Shown here: positions 56,071 to 64,000 of the stretch, one piece after another
Position numbering within the stretch: position 1 is the first letter of the stretch
Layout: every line of letters begins with the position of its first letter
From: Leguminivora glycinivorella
Lineage: Eukaryota; Arthropoda; Insecta; Lepidoptera; Tortricidae
Assembly: GCF_023078275.1 (NCBI RefSeq)
Contig: NC_062983.1
Span: forward strand, 15,245,001 to 15,309,000
Direction of reading: 5' to 3'
DNA length: 64,000 bases
Made by a program: the position numbers and the translations under genes
The notes under the pieces: model-generated
The model's input: only the letters and a program-made list of their open reading frames with translations
The model's database searches: none
Told to the model about the DNA's origin: nothing

Positions 56071-57950
56071 AATTTAATTACCTAAGAGCAGATGTAAAGC
56101 GCAGTGCTAGAAGAGATCGCAGGGTAAGGGCAGCGGAGATAGCCCAACGAGCAGAACATGCAGCTAAAACGGGAAATATACGGGAGCTATACCGTGCTGG
56201 TAAGGAGTTATGTAACAAGCCACCAACAAACCGGCCCATAGAGGACAAAACGGGGAAGCTCCTTACCACACAGGAAGACCAAATGCGTCGGTGGCATGAA
56301 CATTTCGCCGAAGTCTTCCATAATGCAGTCGAAGGTGACGGCAGCGAGAACGCAGCTGACGAAGGCGTAGCGGCTGTTCTAGACATTAGTGTCGAGATAC
56401 CAAGCAAAGCCGAGATATCGAAGGCTATAAGAGCGCTCAGAAGTGGAAAAGCACCAGGTAACGACGGCATCCCAGTGGAAGCTTTGCAATCTAACGCTGA
56501 AGTTGTGGCTGATATATTATATCCCTTAGTCTCAGCTATATGGGAAGCTGAAGAAGTACCGGAAGAGTGGAAGGAAGGCTTACTAATAAAGCAGCCCAAA
56601 AAAGGTAACTTGTCCCAATGTTCCAATTGGAGAGGAATAAACCTGTTGCCCGTGTGTTCCAAGGTCCTCTGCAAGATACTGTTACACAGAATGATGGGTG
56701 CTGTCGATGGAACACTAAGAGACGAACAGAGTGGTTTTAGAGCAGGGCGGTCTTGCATCGACCAAATTAACGTTCTACGTATGATTTTGGAACAATGCAA
56801 CGAAATGCGTAGCGAACTCTTCACTCTGTTTGTAGACTTCGAGAAAGCGTTCGACAGGGTCAAGTGGACAAGTATATGGCGCATACTTAGAAGAAGAGGT
56901 ATACCAGACAAGATCATAACAATTATACACAATCTTTATAGGGGTTCCTCTTGTAGAGTGCTGCACAAAGGACAGCTGTCAGAACGTATACCTGTAACGG
57001 CCGGTGTGAAACAGGGATGTTTACTGTCTCCGTTGCTGTTCCTCATTGTTTTGGATGACGTGATGCGCAGAGTAACGAGCCAAGAGAGCAGAGGGCTGCC
57101 ATGGGTCAATGGAAAAAGCCTCGAAGACATTGATTTTGCCGACGACCTATGTCTTTTCGCAACATCACGCGAACACCTTCAGTCCAAGACCGATGACCTA
57201 ACCCGTTTCGCTGCAGAAGAAGGCTTACGCATAAATTGTTCGAAGACGAAGGACATGCGTCTTAATACCTTGGATGCAGCTCCAATAAATATAAGGGGTG
57301 AAGCAGTGGAACAGGTCAATCGTTTTACGTACCTAGGGAGCGTGGTCGATCCTTCAGGGGGAGCGGAGAGCGATGTTGAGACGCGCATCAACAAAGCGAG
57401 AGCAGCGTATGCCCAGCTGAAGCCTGTTTGGACGTCCACCGTAATAACTCGTGGTACTAAAATTAGAATGTTCAACTCTAACGTCAAGTCGGTCCTCTTG
57501 TACGGTTGCGAAACATGGCTTGTGAGGAAGGACATCACCAATCGGTTGCAGGTGTTTATTAACAAGTGTCTCCGGCGCATCTTGGGTATTTACTGGCCGA
57601 CAACTATTTCAAACGCTAGATTGTGGCAGCTGACGGGACAAAAGCCCGTAGGCCAGGAAATACGCGCACGGAAGTGGCGATGGATAGGGCACGTGCTACG
57701 CAGAGCAGATAACCACCTGTCCAAACAGGGTCTCTGCTGGCAATCACCTGGCAGTAGACGGTCGGGACGGCCTTGTACCACGTGGAGGCGGTCAGTGGAA
57801 AAGGAGGCTGGCGCAAGTGGACTAGGCTGGAAGGATTTGGAAGCAGTCGCCCAGGATCGTGAAAAGTGGAAGATTCTTCTGAGAGCCCTATGTCCCTAGT
57901 GAGGGATAACAGGAATACATCATCATCATCATCATCAATTTAATTACCTA
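56071..57950 (+). mobile_element. RTE-type LINE, young 5'-truncated insertion
   Basis: Flanked by the 14-bp target duplication AATTTAATTACCTA (56071-56084 and 57937-57950). The element ends in (CATCAT)n without poly-A, typical of RTE. The 5' truncation removes the apurinic endonuclease. Confidence 0.88.
56085..57899 (+). CDS. RTE-type LINE reverse transcriptase and C-terminal domain
   Basis: The frame is open from the first element base to a stop at 57897-57899, 604 codons. Order: linker (NIRELYRAGKELCNKPP), SGKAPGNDGIPVEAL, SNWRGINLLPVCSKVLCKIL, DEQSGFRAGRSCIDQI, FVDFEKAFDRV (first catalytic Asp), AGVKQGCLLSPLLF, FADDLCLFA (catalytic FADD, 57134-57145), EGLRINCSKTKDM, FTYLGSVVD, then the C-terminal RKWRWIGHVLRRADNH and SGRPCTTWRRSVEKEAG ending LLRALCP. 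No internal stop or frameshift. The endonuclease domain is missing, so it is a dead-on-arrival copy with an intact RT frame. The 284-codon minus-strand frame over it is a shadow. Confidence 0.9.
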   Translation, partial: RADVKRSARRDRRVRAAEIAQRAEHAAKTGNIRELYRAGKELCNKPPTNRPIEDKTGKLLTTQEDQMRRWHEHFAEVFHNAVEGDGSENAADEGVAAVLDISVEIPSKAEISKAIRALRSGKAPGNDGIPVEALQSNAEVVADILYPLVSAIWEAEEVPEEWKEGLLIKQPKKGNLSQCSNWRGINLLPVCSKVLCKILLHRMMGAVDGTLRDEQSGFRAGRSCIDQINVLRMILEQCNEMRSELFTLFVDFEKAFDRVKWTSIWRILRRRGIPDKIITIIHNLYRGSSCRVLHKGQLSERIPVTAGVKQGCLLSPLLFLIVLDDVMRRVTSQESRGLPWVNGKSLEDIDFADDLCLFATSREHLQSKTDDLTRFAAEEGLRINCSKTKDMRLNTLDAAPINIRGEAVEQVNRFTYLGSVVDPSGGAESDVETRINKARAAYAQLKPVWTSTVITRGTKIRMFNSNVKSVLLYGCETWLVRKDITNRLQVFINKCLRRILGIYWPTTISNARLWQLTGQKPVGQEIRARKWRWIGHVLRRADNHLSKQGLCWQSPGSRRSGRPCTTWRRSVEKEAGASGLGWKDLEAVAQDREKWKILLRALCP

Positions 57951-58168
57951 TATCAAATTAATTTTGAGACCTCAATGCAACTGCGGTCTCATAGATCCTC
58001 ATCTCCTACAGACCTACAGCATCCTTGATACAAGTAAAGTTTGGTGTTACAAGCGACATTAGAATATTTGATATTAACTGTTGATGTCACTTTATGGAGT
58101 TGACATTGCCGGATAGGTACTGAAAACTAGTTGCAGTTGCAGGAAAGGATCTTGTATGTTCGTTGGTA
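57951..58168. other. intergenic, nothing recognised
   Basis: No coding or repeat structure seen. Confidence 0.4.
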
Positions 58169-58300
58169 GGGTAAACTCGCCTCATTCGGTGACACGCCTA
58201 ATTCGGTGAAACAACCAAAAATCGTCTTTCGAAATGGTGCTTCAAACTCAAAGCTTATATCACCGAATTAGGCGTGCCACCGAATGAGGCGAGTTTACCC
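58169..58300. mobile_element. MITE with TA duplication
   Basis: Termini GGGTAAACTCGCCTCATTCG and its complement, flanked by TA on both sides (58167-58168, 58301-58302), as in Tc1/mariner-type MITEs. Confidence 0.7.
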
Positions 58301-58310
58301 TAGGTATACA

Positions 58311-58676
58311 AAAATAAAACCGCCTTCAAAAATAAGCGCGTTACAAAACACGGAGAAACTAAAAAGCAAAAAATAATAAACCTTTGAATTCAGATTTCTT
58401 ATCGTATTGCAATAATCTAAACATCCAAATTATAAACAAATCAATTATTTTTGTGGTCGGTACCAGACCTGTTCGTCGCCTTGCTATTACCTGTTTGCCC
58501 CACCCAACCATACACAGGCTGGTACCGACTCCAAAAATAATTGATTTGTTTATAATTTGGATGTTTAGATTATTGCAATACGATAAGAAATCTGAATTCA
58601 AAGGTTTATTATTTTTTGCTTTTTAGTTTCTCCGTGTTTTGTAACGCGCTTATTTTTGAAGGCGGTTTTATTTTTT
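58311..58676. repeat. long near-perfect palindrome, arms about 155 bp
   Basis: 58311-58464 and 58520-58676 are inverted copies (ends AAAATAAAACCGCCTTCAAA; inner ends GGTCGGTACCA/TGGTACCGACTC). The loop is 55 bp. It lies ten bases from the previous MITE. Confidence 0.8.
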
Positions 58677-58889
58677 GTTAAAAAGTTAATTTATTTGTTG
58701 ATTTTTAGTGGTTCCTAGTGATATTATATGTATCAGTCCGAATATATGTACAGTAGTGAAAGAATTATCCTTTAACTCCTAACCATTGAGGAGTTGACCT
58801 TCCATCATCAGCTCAGCCACATAAAATTACTACCGTCAGGCGTAAATACTGGTGTAGGTACCTTTGAAAAATACACTAAAAACATTACA

Positions 58890-59115
58890 TGTGCCTATAA
58901 CATTTGAAGAGTTCCCTCGATTTCTCCAAGATCCCATCATCAGACCCTGACTTGGTGCCAATGGGACCATCTCGGGGTTATACCCGTTCGATCAAAAAAA
59001 AAATTTTGAAAATCGGTCCACGATTCTCGGAGATATCGAGTAACATACATACAAAAAAAAAATAAAAAAAAAAAACATTCAGTCGAATTGAGAACCTCCT
59101 CCTTTTTTGAAGTCG
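58890..59115 (-). repeat. dispersed repeat related to 50225-51250
   Basis: GAGTTCCCTCGATTTCTCCA, GATCCCATCATCAG, AAAATCGGTCCACGATTCTC and TTTTTTGAAGTCGGTTAAAA are inverted relative to 50225-50460. It lacks the 121-bp expansion. Confidence 0.7.
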
Positions 59116-59319
59116 GTTAAAAAGTAGGTAATGTATGCGTTTGAAATATCTGCACAGTTATTTTCATTGATTCCACAAAAAAAGTAACCAAAAGGCTGTG
59201 GATTAAATGGAAAGGTTTTTTTATACGTAACTGTTCACACAGGTTTCGTTAATTCGTTATTTGATCAATAAAGTGCTCCGGGCGCCGTCCGCTGCTGACA
59301 GCAAAATAAAACTCGCAGG

Positions 59320-62300
59320 TTCTTCAACAGTAAATATTTATTATAAAAATTGCTCTTATAGCGACATTTCTGTTTTTATAATATATATAATTTTTATGTT
59401 CATTCTTTGTGCCATTGTTTCACAAAATTATTCCTGTTCTTGTTATTTCCGACACAACAGCTTAAACAATAATATATTACAATTATATATCATACATTAG
59501 ACAACCCGCGAAACGCGTTTTGAACAACTCTCAACTTGAGGAACAATTCAACAATTCGATGTGCAATATCAGTTTATTCAATACGGTTTCACAATTCTCT
59601 AATGGGAGTATTCTTTCTAAAATATCTATACACAAACGTCTCAATAAAAAATCCTGTCATTTTTGGTAACCAATGGCAATGAAAAACGCTAAGGATCCAC
59701 ATTCACGTGTATTTATATTACGTATGATGTTGCGAAGATTTCTTTGAAAACATCGCAAGGAAGAGAAGACACGAGAAGTACGATCATCAACGTCATATAA
59801 CAATTATTGCTGAGTCACAACTAGTACCCGATGCGCTCGCGCGCTCGGCTTATGGCAAATGAGAACAAACCGTCGCGTCCGGGGCACAAGGCGGTCGGCC
59901 GCGGACCTGCTAGGGTCACTCTCATCTCATACTCTACGTGTCTTTTCACATCGATATGCAATAACAGTAAGTATCGATATTCATTGTCGATGAAACTGAC
60001 CATAGCAGGCTCACTGGGGAAGACTTTTGAGTGCCAGCATCAAACGGTTCGAGCTATGAGTATTCCAGAGGCTACGTTCTAGTGGCGTTGTGCCCCTGAC
60101 GCGACACTTAACACAGAAGTACTTAGTAGACAGGAAAAGTACAACAAAAGCCTTTCTTTGCATTGAGCATCATTTTCACAATACTTAACAATTAGATGTA
60201 TACAATATTGGTGACTATTTTAAAGAAAATGACAGGATGACATGGTAGTTCGTACTGTTACATTTATTGGGAGTACCAAATTCGTTTGATGCTTTAACAC
60301 AGTTTGTAATATGATTGTTCAAATATGATTACAAAATTATGGTCAAGAGAAACATATTCCAGATGACTATTTATTAAGTACCTTCCAAAATCGTACAAGT
60401 ACATGCGACACAAATACATAAAGTTCAGAATTCCTTATACATACTCTGCGTAGTCCATAAATATTAGGCATAGGTCAGAACATGGCAGTTCGCCGCCAAG
60501 TTAACTTACTTAAGTAAACCATCACAACCATACGGACACGTTTAACAAAATATCATTTAAAAGTAAACTCAAAAATAACAGTTTGAGCTGAATGAAATAT
60601 CCAGTGCGTCCAGGGTTTAGAACCCATTATATCTAGAATATTGTTCACATCTGTACTGGCAATTTGTGACATCTTACTTGATACAGTGTAGCGGTAGAGA
60701 AGATGTACTGGACAGAATAGGAGGTGTATGTTACAACACTCCGCGGGCAGTGGCCATCCGCGTCATATTAAATTATTATTTTACACATATATACAACGGC
60801 CGCGTCGCGCGCCTAATGCCCAACTCCGTATATTATGTACACTAAATTTAAGAACATAGAGTTTTCTCTCATTAGCTACCGAATCACAATTCAAATATTT
60901 GAGTAATTGACAACGGTGGACAACACGCGCCGGGGCACTAAATGCATTTACTCTATTGAAATTTGTACTTTGCTCTATTTATGTTGTGTTGGGTATCTTG
61001 GTCCGTGCAGTCCCGTACCGGGCAGGGTGGTGCCGCGAGAAGTGTGCCATTAGTTCCGTTTAAAGAGCTCTCTGCATTTTATTTTGTATTTGTTCAATTC
61101 AGCACAGAACTTCTCCAAACAAGTTAATCGACCACTAATCCTTGCAGCACCTTTGAGTCTCTGCCCTCGACGCACGTTAGCTACATCCCGATTCTATTAA
61201 ATGCTGAGTGAAATGTGAGTATGCCAGATATATTGTCAGGTAATGGTAAATTTTCACATAACACTGTGGTAATCTTGTCGGCTTTAATAGAACAGGACAG
61301 CTGGACTTGCTAATGCTATTAGTCACCACAGGGAGCGCCTCTGTCCCTGCGCCGGCGGTCGCACGACATGTCTCGTCGACCGGCCGGAGCAGGGACCCGA
61401 ATATCGCTGACGGGTGTCTTTCCCATTGTAACATTGAATTATCCAATAATACCGATGCGCGCGTCTATTTCAGTGTCTTTTCCTCTGAATTCTACATTGT
61501 CTATTACCAATGAATTGAACCTACTTTATAATCGGACGCCCTCTACCGAACGACGGTTTGACACTAAAATTAAATCACTTGCAGCTTCGCGTGTAGATCG
61601 CCAGATTACTTTTATCTATGTTATAGTTATGGAGAAATAGGAACTGTTTTTCAATGTTTAAAATAGTTAATAGTTATGGTCACTTATTCGATGAGAACGT
61701 CACTACTTGTTTGCCGATCAAGTTCGCGGTCGTTCACTAGAGGGCGTCCGAAGTATGGACAGAGCTTTATGTTATGCAATTCCGATTTAAGGATCATTGT
61801 TGTGAGTAGAAAAACAAGGTGTCCTGTTCACCGCCAGCCCACGTAAGGGGTCAGACCCAATCAGGTAATGCGCGATCCTGCTGAAGCGTAATTTTCACAA
61901 TTCTCAGCTGGTAAGGCTATTTAATTGACACCCAGTTGCTGTCACAAGAAACTGTGGATGCGATACTGATGTAAGTCCAGCAGTTTTAAGTACATACTTA
62001 TATAAGATTTGTTCGTCTCGGTAAATGTAGCCAATCGTCGCATACGTCAGCAGTTCTAGCGTATTACTCGCGTTCGGCACATGCCCACACGGCTCGGCAC
62101 GAGGAAGCGAGTCTTCCTCAATGACTATAGCGAGCCGGCTATGGCGGTCTGGAGTCAGGGAGGCAGCCAGTATGTAGCGTCCTCAACATGTCTGCACAAA
62201 TGTCGAGGGGACGGAGGACTCGCTCCCGCGCGCATGTGCCCTTATAACACAACAGAACTCAGTCACGCTCGTTGTACGGATGCATTATTGAAAATATCAA

Positions 62301-62817
62301 GACAGAAATAATTTCAACCTATTACTTTACCCTTTCAACGAAATAATAAATATAGCATTTTACCTAATAATTACACAATAATTTCAACAAAAAATTTAAA
62401 CACCCGAGTTTTAATTTAAACGATCATAACGTCATTAGCTAAGTCACTTCAGTTTCGGTTTGGAATTCACTTAAAGAAATAAAACTATCAAAAATAACTC
62501 GGCTCGCATAAAAGTCCTGCGTCACGTCCGAAGCTAGCACCTTCCCTTTTGCAATTATATAATACTAACTACTGACTGCGTGTATGCGTCGCGTCGGCGT
62601 CGCTTCGTGGTGAGGAGCCAGGAGGCACCGGGCCGGCCTGGACCGACTAGAAGAGCCGCGCGGCCGCAGCGGCGCGGGCGCGGGGCGCATGCGCGGGCGC
62701 GGCAGCCGCGCGGCCGCGCTCACCTCGCCGCGCGCGCCGCCCTCGTCGCCGCCGCCGCCGCGGCCGTATCACAGGCGCTCACGGGGGCGCGGGCCACTCC
62801 TGCCCGCGCGCCGTGCA
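59320..62817 (-). other. likely long 3' UTR of taranis
   Basis: No gene or strong repeat is seen across 3.5 kb left of the taranis stop codon. On the minus strand an AATAAA signal lies at 59337-59342 and a TGTATATA Pumilio-type site at 60788-60795. The extent of the UTR is inferred from the absence of other features; transcript data would be needed to place the end. Confidence 0.4.
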
Positions 62818-63552
62818 CTAACTCGTCGGCACCAGCAGCCGCACGAAGCTGTCCTCGCTCCAGCCCCAGTCGTCGGGCCACGCGTCCTCGGGGGGGTCGA
62901 GCGCCGACCGGGACGACAGGCTCAGCACCGAGCCCCAGTCGATGGTGCGCTGCTCCTCGTCGCCGTAGCCGGAGTCGCGGTCCGGCGGCGGCGGGGAGGG
63001 GAAGGGCGTCGCGCGCCCGGCGGCCGGGTCCCGCGCGCCCAGCAGCTCGCAGCGCGCCGCGCCGCCGGGCATGCACGCCGGCTCGAAGGGCGCTTCCTCG
63101 ACGCTCTCGCGCTCCATCTCGCGCTCGATGCCGCGCAGCGTGTTGCACACGAGCACCGACCGCCGCAGCGAGGGGTCCGCCGTCTGGCGGAAGCGCGCCA
63201 GTTTGAGCGCGCACAGGTTCATCATCTTGAGCCGCCGCTCCCGGTAGCAGCGCCGGGAGGCGCAGCGGCCGGCCGCGCGGCCGTCGCAGCAGGCGCGCGC
63301 CGCGGCGCCGCCCAGCTCGAGGTAGGACTTGCCGTTCTCGGCGCGGATGGTGTCGTGCGCGCCGCACCAGCCGCCGCACCAGCGCCGGCGGCAGGCGCGC
63401 CGCTCCTCGTCCTCGCGCCAGCAGTCCCCGCCGCCGGCGCCGGCGGCCACCGCCTCTAGCCTCGCTATCGAGTCCTCCCAGCGCGCGACCTTGCCGCCGC
63501 CCTCGCACGGGGAGCCGCCGCGCCGCTTGGCGCCGCACCCGCCGCCCGAGCC
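62818..63552 (-). CDS. tara: SERTA-domain protein (taranis), terminal exon
   Basis: The exon starts after a GTTTTGCAG acceptor (ending at 63553), phase 0, and runs 244 codons to TAG at 62818-62820. Residues from CYRERRLKMMNLCALKLARF to SLRRSVLVCNTLRGIEREME form a SERTA domain (63108-63255). The C-terminus is acidic and proline-rich (DRDSGYGDEEQRTIDWGS) and ends DSFVRLLVPTS. Taranis is the insect TRIP-Br/SERTAD protein, a nuclear co-regulator linking chromatin and cell-cycle control, also implicated in sleep and regeneration. The N-terminal exon(s) lie right of the window or are undetected. The exon is extremely GC-rich, so long open frames occur in all six frames; only this one has the domain. 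Confidence 0.85.
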   Translation of the reverse strand, partial: GSGGGCGAKRRGGSPCEGGGKVARWEDSIARLEAVAAGAGGGDCWREDEERRACRRRWCGGWCGAHDTIRAENGKSYLELGGAAARACCDGRAAGRCASRRCYRERRLKMMNLCALKLARFRQTADPSLRRSVLVCNTLRGIEREMERESVEEAPFEPACMPGGAARCELLGARDPAAGRATPFPSPPPPDRDSGYGDEEQRTIDWGSVLSLSSRSALDPPEDAWPDDWGWSEDSFVRLLVPTS

Positions 63553-64000
63553 CTGCAAAACACCAAAGGCACACATTTAGGTACGAAACATTAAATTCCA
63601 AGTTACGCTAAGAGCGGACCGAGGTCGACGCGAGGTCACCTAATGCGAACCGACTGTTCGTGCCATTGTTCAAAACGCGAAGTTATAACAGTATGAAGGT
63701 GACTCAAAAATGAATTCCATCGACGACTCAAAAGAGATAATGTTGGGAGTAATAAGTTGACAATTGATTAGAGTATGGAACAATAAATTTAGAATATGAA
63801 CAAAAGAGTTGTGAAGAATTTGGTTCAGCGAGTAGTGGCACAGCGATCGCGGCCGCGGCCCACGCGCCGTCGAAAGTACCGTAACCTGCTCCGCGCTCGC
63901 AGCGCTCCGCTCGAGCCATGAGAAATTATTACCAATAGCGTTTATTACCGCATGGGATACGAGAATGCAAAGTGCCTAGGTAATCAACAATTACGACTTT
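63553..64000. other. taranis intron or upstream sequence
   Basis: A GC-rich island at 63838-63915 opens a minus-strand frame MARAERCERGAGYGTFDGAW without a good donor. It may be part of an alternative promoter or first exon, but cannot be called as coding. Confidence 0.3.

Noticed and set aside
56078..56932. 284-codon minus-strand frame over the RTE element
   Set aside because: It is antisense to a clear reverse transcriptase and shows no domain.
62580..63206. Long plus-strand frames over the taranis exon
   Set aside because: GC-rich composition opens all frames; only the minus frame with a splice acceptor carries a known domain.
63728..63919. First coding exon of taranis
   Set aside because: Open frame with ATG but no convincing donor or family similarity; kept only as a note.

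Overview
The window is nuclear DNA of an insect, almost certainly a moth or butterfly (Lepidoptera). Genes are split into small exons with GT-AG introns. The spaces between them are packed with repeats typical of lepidopteran genomes: Helitrons with a 5' TC and a 3' hairpin plus CTAG, tRNA-derived SINEs, RTE-type LINE fragments, palindromic MITEs and a Penelope-like element. There is no bacterial or organellar gene organisation. Exon joins were checked by reading phase; nothing could be compared with a database.

Layout. (1) 2-3917 (+): the last seven exons of a Methuselah-like class B GPCR; the gene starts left of the window. (2) 7211-22545 (-): the first six exons (300 codons) of the spliceosomal helicase Aquarius; the rest is not found here, so the receptor either lies antisense in an aqr intron or the gene is interrupted. 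Intron 5 (between exons 5 and 6) holds a 3.8-kb inverted pair of Penelope-like retroelement copies. (3) 22983-52467 (+): a complete ten-exon C2H2 zinc-finger gene (541 aa) that starts head-to-head with aqr. Its eighth intron (32111-49012) holds an 11.5-kb LTR retroelement with two almost identical 3.1-kb LTRs, no coding capacity and a 4-bp target duplication. (4) 53-58.7 kb: repeats, including a palindromic pair of tRNA-shaped genes and a young 5'-truncated RTE element with an open reading frame and a 14-bp target duplication. (5) 62818-63552 (-): a GC-rich terminal exon encoding a SERTA-domain protein (taranis), probably with a long 3' UTR to its left.

The points most worth a second look are the large coding-free LTR element with a clear promoter in each LTR, a hammerhead-ribozyme-like fold in the Penelope element that differs between its two copies at one core base, decayed tandem exon copies in three neighbouring genes, and the inverted tRNA pair. 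The four host genes have unrelated roles (signalling receptor, splicing, DNA binding, transcription/cell-cycle co-regulation); only aqr and the zinc-finger gene are likely to share a regulatory region.
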